This document shows positions 1 through 6,615 of a stretch of DNA of 7,808 bases, in pieces. The stretch lies in the NCBI GenBank assembly GCA_900556425.1, contig USOR01000038.1:1-7808 (forward strand), in the 5' to 3' direction. Numbering within the stretch: position 1 is the first letter of the stretch; every line of letters starts with the position of its first letter. This DNA is from an uncultured Coriobacteriaceae bacterium (lineage in GTDB: Bacteria; Actinomycetota; Coriobacteriia; Coriobacteriales; QAMH01). Below the pieces are notes generated by a model, which was given only the letters and a program-made list of their open reading frames with translations, was not told the DNA's origin and did not search any database. Position numbers and translations under genes: made by a program.

Positions 1-2085
1 CAGGATGGAGGCGAAGCCCTCCGGCGAGAGCACCGAGTACACCGCATGCTGTTGCATCGCCACGCGGTTGGCAAGTGCGAGCGCGAGCGCACCGCCCGAA
101 CCGCCTTCGCCAAGTAACACGCTTACAACCGGCACACGCAGGCCAGCCATGAGCTCGAGGTTTTCGGCTATCGCGTTACCCTGACCCCGCTCCTCAGCCT
201 CCATGCCGCAAAACGCGCCTTGGGTATCGACCAGGCAAACGATGGGTCGGTTGAACTTCTCGGCCTGGCGCATGAGACGCGCCGTCTTGCGGTAGCCTTC
301 GGGCTGGGGGCAGCCAAAGTTGCGTTTGATGCGCTCGGGCAGGGTCGAGCCCTTCTCCTGGGCGATGATGGTGACGGGACGCCCGTTGATGCGACCAAGA
401 CCGGCAACGATAGCCTTGTCATCGGCAAACTCGCGGTCTCCGTGTAGCTCGAGGAATGACGGCGAAAGCACCTTGATGTAGGAGCTCGCCGTAGGTCGGT
501 GCACGTTGCGGGCAATCTGCACGCTCTCCCAAGCGCTGCCGGGAGCAGCATCTGCCGAGGACTCCTTCGAATCGGCATCGCGCTTGCCACGGAAGCGCTG
601 GTTCACCTTGCCCATACCCGCCTCGGCACCTTTCTTGATGCTTTCGATGAAAGGCAGGCCATCAATTCGCTCGTCAATCCACTTTCGTGCGGCACTCGGA
701 CCCTTCGCATCGTCATCCTTAAGCGAATCGCTCTTGAATGACCCGAACAGCGCGTTGTGGTCGTTTCCGCGCCACGGGCGATGGAACGCAACGCCGGCCT
801 TTAGCACGCCACGCAGCTCATCCCTCTCCACGATGGCGTCGATGAGCCCATGCTCGAGGGCAAACTCCGCGGTCTGGAAGCCCTCGGGGAGATCCTGCTT
901 GATGGTGTCGCGAATGACGCGCTGACCGGCAAATCCGATGAGCGCTCCGGGCTCGGCAAGAATCATGTCGCCGAGCATGGCAAACGATGCCGTAACGCCT
1001 CCGGTGGTCGGGTCAGTGAGCACGGAGATGTAGAGCAGCCCCGCTCGGTCATGGCGTTCCACGGCACACGCGGTCTTGGCCATCTGCATGAGCGAGGCCA
1101 GGCCCTCCTGCATACGAGCACCTCCCGACGCGCAGAAGATGATGACCGGCAACCCTTCATCGGTGGCGCGGTCGAACAGGCGGCTCACCTTCTCGCCCAC
1201 GATCGTCCCCATCGAGCCCATGAGAAACTCGGACTCCATGAAGCCGAAGGCCACGGGCAAATCACCGAGCATGCCCTTGCCAGTACGAACGGCCTCGTGC
1301 TTGCCGGTTTTCTCGCGATACGACGCGATCTTCTCGGCATAGCCGGGGAACGCGAGCGGATCGACATCCTCGATATCGGCATCCCATTCCTCGAAGGTTC
1401 CCTCGTCCACGATGAGCTCGATACGCTCGTCGGACGTGAGGCGCGCGAGCGTGCCGCACGAGGGGCAGGAGTAATCGTTTTCGACGAATTCGGCATTGTC
1501 GAAAGTGAGCTTGCACGCATGGCAAGTGCGCCACTTCGTGGGCTGAGGCGCATCTGCGCAGTCCGAGGGCACGCATTCCACCCAGTTCTCGAAAGTCGCA
1601 TCGATATCGAGTGCCTTGAACACGCGCAGACCGGCATCGGCGGCGCGCTGCAGAAAGCGATTGTCCTCGGCAAGCGCGAGCGAATCGGTACCGAGCAAGA
1701 TGCATTGCACCTCGGCATCCTCGGCTGCCTTGAGAACGGCATATGCGTTGGTGAACAGCTTACGCGTGGGCTTGTTGCCCAGCTCAACGGTCGTATATGC
1801 GAAACGCGGGTTGCTATCGAGACGCCAATCGCCCGTCAGGGGCATGACGCTTGCTATGCCGGCGCCATTGATGGCGCTATGCGCCTGTTTGGCTGGCTTG
1901 CCCTGCACCATGACCAGAGCGGACGGCCCGTTCATAGAAAGGCCATCGTCCCCATCCACGGAGCCGGACACATGAAGCAATCCCTGCTCGTGCATCTTCG
2001 AGGCAATTTCGAGAGCGATGCGATCGAGACGATACACGACATCGACACCCGGATTCATCTTGGGTTTACTAGCTTGTTCTTCCAC
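1..2085 (-). CDS. accDA: Fused acetyl-CoA carboxylase carboxyltransferase, beta (AccD) then alpha (AccA), with N-terminal extension; 3' end outside window
   Basis: 695 codons are visible and open to the left edge, with no stop in the window. The protein would carry out the carboxyltransferase half-reaction of acetyl-CoA carboxylase, moving CO2 from biotinylated AccB to acetyl-CoA to give malonyl-CoA. Order of parts: residues 1-182 are an extension not found in E. coli AccD; a CX2C-X15-CX2C zinc finger follows (Cys188, 191, 207, 210, the same spacing as E. coli AccD); the AccD crotonase-like core includes SGGARMQEG at 320-328, LTDPTTGGV from 356 and GFAGQRVI near 384-391. A charged, low-complexity linker lies at about 496-515, then AccA starts near 516, with [12 protein letters not shown] at 548-559, RRNFG ending at 591, AEERGQ at 630-635 and [11 protein letters not shown] at 659-669. 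About 60-100 AccA residues should lie beyond the edge. The AccA half lacks the long N-terminal helices of E. coli AccA, as in the short Lactobacillales type (from memory). The GTG start at 2085 is chosen because GGAG lies 7 bases upstream and an in-frame TAA stands at 2098-2100. The identity of the AccD and AccA halves is certain; the role of the extension is not. Confidence 0.95.
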   Translation of the reverse strand, partial: MEEQASKPKMNPGVDVVYRLDRIALEIASKMHEQGLLHVSGSVDGDDGLSMNGPSALVMVQGKPAKQAHSAINGAGIASVMPLTGDWRLDSNPRFAYTTVELGNKPTRKLFTNAYAVLKAAEDAEVQCILLGTDSLALAEDNRFLQRAADAGLRVFKALDIDATFENWVECVPSDCADAPQPTKWRTCHACKLTFDNAEFVENDYSCPSCGTLARLTSDERIELIVDEGTFEEWDADIEDVDPLAFPGYAEKIASYREKTGKHEAVRTGKGMLGDLPVAFGFMESEFLMGSMGTIVGEKVSRLFDRATDEGLPVIIFCASGGARMQEGLASLMQMAKTACAVERHDRAGLLYISVLTDPTTGGVTASFAMLGDMILAEPGALIGFAGQRVIRDTIKQDLPEGFQTAEFALEHGLIDAIVERDELRGVLKAGVAFHRPWRGNDHNALFGSFKSDSLKDDDAKGPSAARKWIDERIDGLPFIESIKKGAEAGMGKVNQRFRGKRDADSKESSADAAPGSAWESVQIARNVHRPTASSYIKVLSPSFLELHGDREFADDKAIVAGLGRINGRPVTIIAQEKGSTLPERIKRNFGCPQPEGYRKTARLMRQAEKFNRPIVCLVDTQGAFCGMEAEERGQGNAIAENLELMAGLRVPVVSVLLGEGGSGGALALALANRVAMQQHAVYSVLSPEGFASIL
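1612..1920 (-). other. Domain in the AccDA extension resembling the biotin carboxylase N-terminal domain
   Basis: Residues 56-158 of the fused carboxyltransferase. Set by eye against E. coli AccC recalled from memory (roughly residues 4-105), this stretch aligns with no gap for the first 48 positions and needs only one two-residue gap over about 100. Matches include G-I-x-x-V at 76-80, A-x-T-V ending at V100, the L-G at 102-103, a K-A-A-E run at 119-122 against AccC A-A-E, and an E-x-x-x-F near 140-144 against the AccC S-E-N-A-N-F segment. I estimate a little over 20% identity. The AccC signatures NRGEIA and HPGYGFLSEN are both degraded. There is no ATP-grasp or biotin carboxylase C-terminal domain, so no ATP-dependent activity is expected. 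The call is an inference and could be a chance match of alpha/beta folds. Confidence 0.45.
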
Positions 2086-2092
2086 GTCATTA

Positions 2093-2096
2093 CTCC
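2093..2096 (-). promoter_or_regulatory. Ribosome binding site deciding the GTG start of accDA
   Basis: On the minus strand GGAG ends 7 bases before the GTG at 2085. The nearby ATG at 2090 is out of frame and stops after 11 codons, and the in-frame ATG at 2058 has no Shine-Dalgarno match, so the GTG is preferred. Confidence 0.7.
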
Positions 2097-2098
2097 GT

Positions 2099-2110
2099 TA
2101 GCAGCTGCTA
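2099..2110. repeat. 12-bp perfect palindrome between fabZ and accDA
   Basis: TAGCAGCTGCTA reads the same on both strands and fills over a third of the 31-base gap between the fabZ stop and the accDA start, immediately upstream of the accDA ribosome binding site. As RNA it could form only a very short stem, so a DNA-binding site is as likely as a structure. The function is unknown. Confidence 0.6.
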
Positions 2111-2116
2111 TACGTG

Positions 2117-2563
2117 TTACTCGGCGGTAGCGAGCACATACTTTTGAGTTGCGGTCGCGCAGACCGTATCGCCAACCGAGGCCTTCACCTCGGCCACGCA
2201 CATGCGACGCGACGACTTCACGATGGTCGCCTCGAGGGTCAGGATGTCTCCGGGGCGTACCTGGTTGCGGAACTTCGCGTTGTCGATGCCTGCGAAGAAC
2301 CCGAGCGTGCCCTCTGCCTCGCGCTCGACCAGGATGGAGAACGATGCCGCCTGGGCCAACGCCTCCATGATGATGACGCCGGGCAGCACGGGATAGTCGG
2401 GGAAATGGCCCGCAAAGAGCGGGAGAGCAGGATCAACGTCGAGCTCGGCCTTGACGGAGACGCCGGGCTCGCACTCGAGCACGCGGCTCACCCACACGAA
2501 GGGATCGCGATGCGGCAGCACCGACTCGATGACGTCGCGTCCCGCGGGATAGCTGATTTCCAT
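2117..2563 (-). CDS. fabZ: 3-hydroxyacyl-ACP dehydratase FabZ
   Basis: 148 residues, the usual FabZ length. It dehydrates (3R)-hydroxyacyl-ACP to trans-2-enoyl-ACP in each elongation cycle in the cytoplasm. The hot-dog-fold active site is plain: GHFPDYPVLPGV has catalytic His53, and the following I-I-M-E-A-L-A-Q supplies Glu67. Glu rather than Asp at this place marks FabZ, not FabA, so the enzyme should not isomerise to the cis-3 product. The N-terminal V-L-P-H-R-D-P-F motif (residues 15-22) is also typical. The ATG at 2563 is chosen because AAGGAA ends 8 bases upstream; a longer frame opens at 2599, but its extra 12 residues do not resemble FabZ and run through an inverted repeat. It lies 56 bases after fabF and 31 before accDA, on the same strand. 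In the familiar order accB would precede it and accC follow it; neither does. Confidence 0.96.
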   Translation of the reverse strand: MEISYPAGRDVIESVLPHRDPFVWVSRVLECEPGVSVKAELDVDPALPLFAGHFPDYPVLPGVIIMEALAQAASFSILVEREAEGTLGFFAGIDNAKFRNQVRPGDILTLEATIVKSSRRMCVAEVKASVGDTVCATATQKYVLATAE

Positions 2564-2579
2564 GACGTACGTTCCTTTC

Positions 2580-2608
2580 TGAGACAACGTGCCTGGCACG
2601 CTGACTCA
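2580..2608 (-). repeat. Strong imperfect inverted repeat (hairpin) between fabF and fabZ
   Basis: Arms at 2580-2593 and 2595-2608 (14 bases each, centre at 2594). The plus-strand left arm is TGAGACAACGTGCC. The arms match except at two positions, one of which would be a G-U pair in the minus-strand transcript. As RNA the inner bases would open to a small loop, leaving about 11 pairs. The element ends two bases before the fabZ Shine-Dalgarno sequence (2572-2577) and starts 12 bases after the fabF stop. No U-run follows it in the direction of transcription, so it does not look like a classic intrinsic terminator. It could be an mRNA-processing or stability element, a translation modulator or an operator. 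Confidence 0.65.
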
Positions 2609-2619
2609 TATCTTAGTCA

Positions 2620-3909
2620 TTAGCCTGTATAGGGGCTGAATGCGAGCGTCGCGTTATGGCCGCCAAAGCCAAGCGAGTTGGAGAGGGCGACCTTCTGCGG
2701 AACGTCCGTCAGGGCCTCGGTCACGACATTGACGGCGCACTCGGGATCGGCCTCGGCGAACCCCGTCGTCGGCGGCACGCAATCGCGGGCGACCGAAAGC
2801 GCGCAGACGATGGCTTCGACCGCACCGGCCGCGCCGAGCGTGTGGCCCGTTGTGCCCTTGATGGACGTCACCGGAATGCCCGCGGCAAGCTCGTCGTCAT
2901 CGCACAGCGCGTACAGGGCGATCGACTCGGTCTTGTCGTTTGCGGGAGTACCCGTGCCATGGGCGTTGACATGCCCGATGTCGGCAGGCGTGAAACCGCC
3001 CTCCTCGAGCGCCTGGCGCATGGAGCGCACGATACCCGCGCCTTCGGGATCGGGCGCAGTCATGTGGTAGGCATCGCCGGTCGAGCCATAGCCGGTAATC
3101 TCGGCGATGGGGGTAGCGCCACGATTGAGCGCATGTTCAAGTGATTCGATGACGAGCGCGCCCGCACCTTCGCCGGCGACAAAGCCCTTGCGTCGCACGT
3201 CGAAGGGCAGCGATGCCTGGGTGGGATCTTCGGCCTTGGAAAGCGCGCCAAGGTTAGTAAAGCCCGCGATGCAGATGGGCGATACCGACTCCTCGGAACC
3301 GCCGACGAGCGCGGCATCGGCATAACCGTGGCGGATGGCGCGCACCGCCTCGCCGATGTTGTGCGCACCAGTCGCGCAGGCGGTGACCACGTTAATGCAC
3401 GCCCCGTGAATGCCATAGCGGATGGCAAGGTTACCAGCAGCGATGTTGCCGATCATGGTGGGGACGAAGAGCGGGCTCACGCGTTTGGGGCCCTTCTCAG
3501 CAAGCGTCTCGAAGCCTTTCTGCAACTCGTCGATGCCGCCGATACCCGTACCAAACGCAATGGCCACGCGCGTGGAGTCGACGTCATCCATGTTGAGTCC
3601 CGCTTGAGCCATGGCCTCGTCAGCTGCGACCATGGCGTACTGGACGAAGCGCTCGAAGCGGCGCGCCTCCTTCTTGGAAAGGCCATGCTCGGTTCCATCA
3701 AAGCCGCGCACCTCACCGGCATTATGAACCTCATATTCAGACGTGTCGAAACGTTCGATGGGTGCGATGCAGCATTGCTTGCCCATGACGGCGTCCCACA
3801 GCGCATCCACGCCAACGCCTGCCGGCGTAACGGCGCCCATGCCCGTGATGACGACACGCTGCGTGCCGTCCGGACGACGAGGGTTCATGTTCTCGTTTGT
3901 CGTGCTCAT
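2620..3909 (-). CDS. fabF: 3-oxoacyl-ACP synthase II (KAS II) FabF
   Basis: 429 residues. It condenses malonyl-ACP with a growing acyl-ACP, the elongation step of FAS II. The thiolase-fold active site is complete: nucleophile Cys178 in V-V-T-A-C-A-T-G, His317 in N-A-H-G-T-G-T-P, and Lys351/His356 in I-K-G-T-T-G-H-T-L-G-A-A-G. The C-terminal N-S-L-G-F-G-G-H-N-A (411-420) is the usual KAS signature. A Cys-His-His triad rather than Cys-His-Asn separates it from FabH. The first ~17 residues before R-V-V-I-T-G-M-G are a polar tail beyond the usual start. The ATG at 3909 overlaps the fabG stop by four bases (ATGA), and GGAGG lies about 9 bases upstream inside fabG, so translation is probably coupled. 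No accB follows it, unlike the order known from lactic acid bacteria. Confidence 0.97.
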   Translation of the reverse strand: MSTTNENMNPRRPDGTQRVVITGMGAVTPAGVGVDALWDAVMGKQCCIAPIERFDTSEYEVHNAGEVRGFDGTEHGLSKKEARRFERFVQYAMVAADEAMAQAGLNMDDVDSTRVAIAFGTGIGGIDELQKGFETLAEKGPKRVSPLFVPTMIGNIAAGNLAIRYGIHGACINVVTACATGAHNIGEAVRAIRHGYADAALVGGSEESVSPICIAGFTNLGALSKAEDPTQASLPFDVRRKGFVAGEGAGALVIESLEHALNRGATPIAEITGYGSTGDAYHMTAPDPEGAGIVRSMRQALEEGGFTPADIGHVNAHGTGTPANDKTESIALYALCDDDELAAGIPVTSIKGTTGHTLGAAGAVEAIVCALSVARDCVPPTTGFAEADPECAVNVVTEALTDVPQKVALSNSLGFGGHNATLAFSPYTG

Positions 3910-4667
3910 AGGGAAAGTCCTCCATCGATGCTGATTACCTGCCCGGTGATATAGGAAGCCGCGGGGCTCGCGAGAAACGCCACGAGGGCGGCCACGTCAT
4001 CTGCCTCGCCCAGACGCCCGAGCCCAATCTGGGATGTGATGGCTTCCTTCTGCTGATCGTTGAGCGCGTCCGTCATATCGGTCGCGATGAAGCCCGGAGC
4101 AACGGCGTTGACCCTGATGTTGCGACGGGCGAGCTCCTTGGCGAGCGACTTGGTAAGGCCGATGACGCCAGCTTTGGAGGCGGCGTAGTTTGCCTGCCCC
4201 GCATTGCCCGCGATACCCACGATGCTGCTCATGTTGACGATGGCACCGCTACGCTGCTTCATCATGTACTTGGACGCAGCCTTGCAGCAGTTGAAGGTGC
4301 CCTTGAGGTTCACGTCGATGACGGCATCGAAGTCATCCTCGCCCATGCGTGCGATAAGACCGTCGCGCGTGATACCCGCGTTGTTGACGAGCACGTCGAT
4401 GCGACCGAGCTCGGCGACCGCCTCGTCCACGAGGGCCTTGGCTGCCTCCGTATCTGCCACGTTGGCCACAACGGCAAGCGTGCGAACGCCATACTCGTTG
4501 GCAATCTCCTCGGCGGCAGCGCTTGTGCGCTCGAAGCTCGAATCGCTCGAGCAGTTGAGGCAGACGTCATAGCCATCGGCAGCGAGCGCTCGTGCGCAGG
4601 CAAGGCCAATGCCGCGGCCTGACCCGGTGACGAGGGCAATGGGGCTGCCCTGATCGATGTTACTCAT
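3906..4667 (-). CDS. fabG: 3-oxoacyl-ACP reductase FabG
   Basis: 253 residues, normal for the short-chain dehydrogenase/reductase family. It uses NADPH to reduce 3-oxoacyl-ACP to (3R)-hydroxyacyl-ACP. The Rossmann nucleotide loop T-G-S-G-R-G-I-G is at 14-21, the structural N-N-A-G at 95-98, and the catalytic tetrad is Asn120, Ser148, Tyr161 and Lys165 (Y-A-A-S-K). The A-P-G-F-I-A-T-D-M-T segment (190-199) and the C-terminal S-I-D-G-G (246-250) are the usual FabG marks. The start at 4667 overlaps the fabD stop by 8 bases and has GGAGG seven bases upstream; the end overlaps fabF by four bases. This tight packing points to co-translation of fabD, fabG and fabF. Many SDR enzymes look alike, but the cluster context makes FabG safe. 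Confidence 0.97.
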   Translation of the reverse strand: MSNIDQGSPIALVTGSGRGIGLACARALAADGYDVCLNCSSDSSFERTSAAAEEIANEYGVRTLAVVANVADTEAAKALVDEAVAELGRIDVLVNNAGITRDGLIARMGEDDFDAVIDVNLKGTFNCCKAASKYMMKQRSGAIVNMSSIVGIAGNAGQANYAASKAGVIGLTKSLAKELARRNIRVNAVAPGFIATDMTDALNDQQKEAITSQIGLGRLGEADDVAALVAFLASPAASYITGQVISIDGGLSL

Positions 4668-5628
4668 CGCTTTCCCTCCACGATTCCTCGAGCTCCTCGA
4701 AGCTCGGCCTATCCTGTATGCAAACGCGCGTGGCTTCTTTGTCGATGCGTCGTACCAGACCGCTCAGCACGCCGCCAAAGCCGACCTCGATGAAGGTATC
4801 CGCGCCCTGTTCGCGAAGTGCCTCGACGCTCTGCTGGAAGCGCACGGGATGCGTGAGGTGATCGACCAAACGCTGACGCACGGTTGCCGCATCGAGCGGC
4901 GTGGCATTGGTATTGCAGATGACCGGAATGACCGGCTCCTTGAAATCGACGGTCGCGAGATACTCCTCAAACGGATCGCACGCCGCCTGCATGAGCGGGC
5001 TATGGAAGGCACCTTGCGTCGCCAGGCGACTCAACTTTCCGCCCTGCTCCTTCCAGGCTTCCTCCGCACGCTCGATTGCGGGCACGGTGCCGGCCACGAC
5101 GATCTGGCCCGGGCAATTGAAGTTCGCGGGCGCGAGCACGTCACCTTGCGCGCTTTGCTCGCACAATGCCAAGACGCTTTCTTCGTCGGCCTTGAGCAGC
5201 GCGGTCATCGCGCCCGGGTTCGAGCGCGCCGCCTCGTCCATGACACGCGAGCGCACGTCGATGAGGCGAAAGGCCTCCTCGTCGGTGAGCATGCCGGCCA
5301 AAGCGAGTGCGCTGATCTGTCCGAGCGAGAAGCCGAGCAGCACATCGGGCTGGATGCCGCGCGCCATGAGGGCTCGGCCGATGCCGATGGAAAGCGCGGC
5401 GATGGCAACCTGCGCATTGCGCGTCTCGTTGAGCTGCGCTTGCGCCTCGTCACCTTCGCTGTTGATGAGCGCCGCTATGTCGCGGTCGAATACGTCAGAC
5501 GCGCACTCGAGCGCGGCTTTCACCTCGGGAACGCCAAAGAGCGAAACGCCCATGCCGGGCTTTTGCGACCCCTGGCCCGAGGCCATGAAGACCGTGCGAA
5601 CCGGTCCGATTCCTTCAAGTTGAGCCAT
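4660..5628 (-). CDS. fabD: Malonyl-CoA:ACP transacylase FabD
   Basis: 322 residues from the chosen start. It moves malonyl from CoA to the ACP phosphopantetheine, linking AccDA and AcpP. Visible motifs: S-G-Q-G-S-Q at 17-22, nucleophile Ser101 in G-F-S-L-G-Q, the substrate-carboxylate Arg126 in D-V-R-S-R, the N-x-N-x-P-G-Q motif ending near 175, and catalytic His209 in G-A-F-H-S-P-L-M. The nucleophile elbow is unusual: most FabD have G-H-S-L-G-E, while here His is Phe and Glu is Gln. The frame is open up to 5715, but the ATG at 5628 is preferred because the FabD fold begins just after it, AGGAAG lies about 9 bases upstream, and a longer form would overlap the fabK C-terminus. It starts 13 bases after the fabK stop and its own stop lies inside the start of fabG. 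Confidence 0.95.
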   Translation of the reverse strand: MAQLEGIGPVRTVFMASGQGSQKPGMGVSLFGVPEVKAALECASDVFDRDIAALINSEGDEAQAQLNETRNAQVAIAALSIGIGRALMARGIQPDVLLGFSLGQISALALAGMLTDEEAFRLIDVRSRVMDEAARSNPGAMTALLKADEESVLALCEQSAQGDVLAPANFNCPGQIVVAGTVPAIERAEEAWKEQGGKLSRLATQGAFHSPLMQAACDPFEEYLATVDFKEPVIPVICNTNATPLDAATVRQRLVDHLTHPVRFQQSVEALREQGADTFIEVGFGGVLSGLVRRIDKEATRVCIQDRPSFEELEESWRESDE

Positions 5629-5641
5629 AACCTCAGTCTTC

Positions 5642-6602
5642 CTATGCGTCGGCGTCTTCCAGGCAGCGGCCCTGACGGGCGTTGAGCTCGGCCATGGCGG
5701 CGAGGTCAAGCGCACCGAGCGCCTCGGCCTCGGCCATGAGCTCGGCGATGAGCTCCTTGGCCGTCCCGCGCTTCTTCACGAGCGCGGCAACCTGACCGGC
5801 GAGGATGGAGCCGTTCTCCATATCACCTTCGACTGCACGTTTGAGCGAACCTGCATACATGCCCTCGAGATCGTCGGGGCTGCTCGCCTCCATCTCGCGC
5901 TTGCGGCAGTCCGCGCACGGGATGACCCGTGCCGCGACCCGTCACGATCGTGTCGGAGTCCTTGGCGCCGAGCACCTTCTCCTTCCACGGATCGCACACG
6001 GTGCACTCGTCGATAGTGAGGAAACGCGTGCCCATCTGCACGCCCTCGGCACCCAACGCGAAGGCCGCGCAGATGCCGCGACCATCGGCGATGCCGCCAG
6101 CGGCGATGACGGGAATGGAAACGGCCTCGCGCACGCTGGGCACGAGCGCCATGGTGGTGAGCTCGCCGACGTGACCGCCGGACTCGGTGCCCTCAGCGAC
6201 CACGGCATCGACGCCAAGGCGCTCCATGCGCCTGGCCTGCGCCGTAGTGGCGATGACGGGGATGACCTTGATGCCGGCCTCGCGCCACATGGGCAGGTAC
6301 TCGACCGGGCTACCGGCGCCCGTGGTGACGACCTTGACGCCGAGTTCGACGACGAGCTTGGCGACCTCGGGCGTGAGCGGGTCCATGAGCATGATGTTGC
6401 AGCCAAAGGGCTTATCGGTCTGCGCCTTGGCCCGCTTGACCTGGTCGGCAATCCAATCGAGCTTAGCGCCACCGCAGGCGATGATGCCCAGGCCGCCGGC
6501 CTCGCTGACCGCCGCGGCAAGCGAGGCATCAGCAACGCGGGCCATGCCGCCCTGGATGATGGGAGCCTCGATGCCCAGGAGTTCGGTTACTCTCGTTTTC
6601 AT
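5642..6602 (-). pseudogene. fabK: Enoyl-ACP reductase II FabK, split by a frameshift
   Basis: FabK is an FMN/NAD(P)H enoyl-ACP reductase of the nitronate monooxygenase-like TIM-barrel family that ends each elongation cycle and is not related to FabI. The N-terminal part (from ATG 6602) is textbook: M-K-T-R-V-T-E-L-L, I-I-Q-G-G-M at 15-20, F-G-C-N-I-M at 66-71, V-T-T-G-A-G at 92-97, catalytic His144 in S-G-G-H-V-G, and A-A-G-G-I-A-D-G at 167-174. Homology holds to G-H-P-V-R-G-L (ends near 5907). In that frame the protein then turns into unrelated sequence and stops at 5823. The FabK C-terminus goes on in the next frame, from about 5908 to the TAG at 5642, with A-G-S-L-K-R-A, G-D-M-E-N-G-S and L-A-G-Q. 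The junction is also about 7-12 residues short and lacks the usual K-N, so a deletion of 3n+2 bases fits better than a single-base change. The Shine-Dalgarno site is weak. It lies 13 bases from both acpP and fabD. Confidence 0.85.
5915..5932 (-). repeat. GC-rich perfect hairpin beside the fabK frameshift
   Basis: GCACGGG and CCCGTGC (7 bp, perfect) flank a 4-base loop, and with one bulged G the stem may extend by 3-4 more pairs. It lies inside the fabK coding region, ending six bases upstream (in the direction of transcription) of where the reading frame changes. Such a structure can cause polymerase slippage, deletion or sequencing drop-out; it also just encodes part of the G-T-G-H-P-V-R segment. 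Confidence 0.6.
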
Positions 6603-6615
6603 GAGGCGCTTCGAC

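Noticed and set aside
850..2130. 426-codon open frame on the plus strand opposite accDA
   Set aside because: It is antisense to a clearly homologous carboxyltransferase in register, has no family resemblance and is the sort of shadow frame that GC-rich coding sequence produces.
2564..2599. Longer fabZ start giving 160 residues
   Set aside because: The extension runs through the inverted repeat and the Shine-Dalgarno and is not FabZ-like.
2580..2608. Intrinsic terminator after fabF
   Set aside because: The stem is strong but is followed by the fabZ ribosome binding site, not by a U-run.
3328..3954. 208-codon plus-strand frame opposite fabF
   Set aside because: Shadow of fabF with no ribosome binding site or recognisable motif.
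4657..5685. 342-codon plus-strand frame opposite fabD
   Set aside because: Shadow of fabD; biased Arg/Ala/His-rich composition and no recognisable domain.
5629..5715. Longer fabD start giving 351 residues
   Set aside because: The extra 29 residues overlap the fabK C-terminus and do not resemble FabD; the ATG at 5628 fits family length.
5880..5932. Programmed ribosomal frameshift joining the two fabK parts
   Set aside because: No slippery heptamer is visible, the hairpin is upstream rather than downstream, and several conserved residues are missing at the junction, so a deletion explains more.
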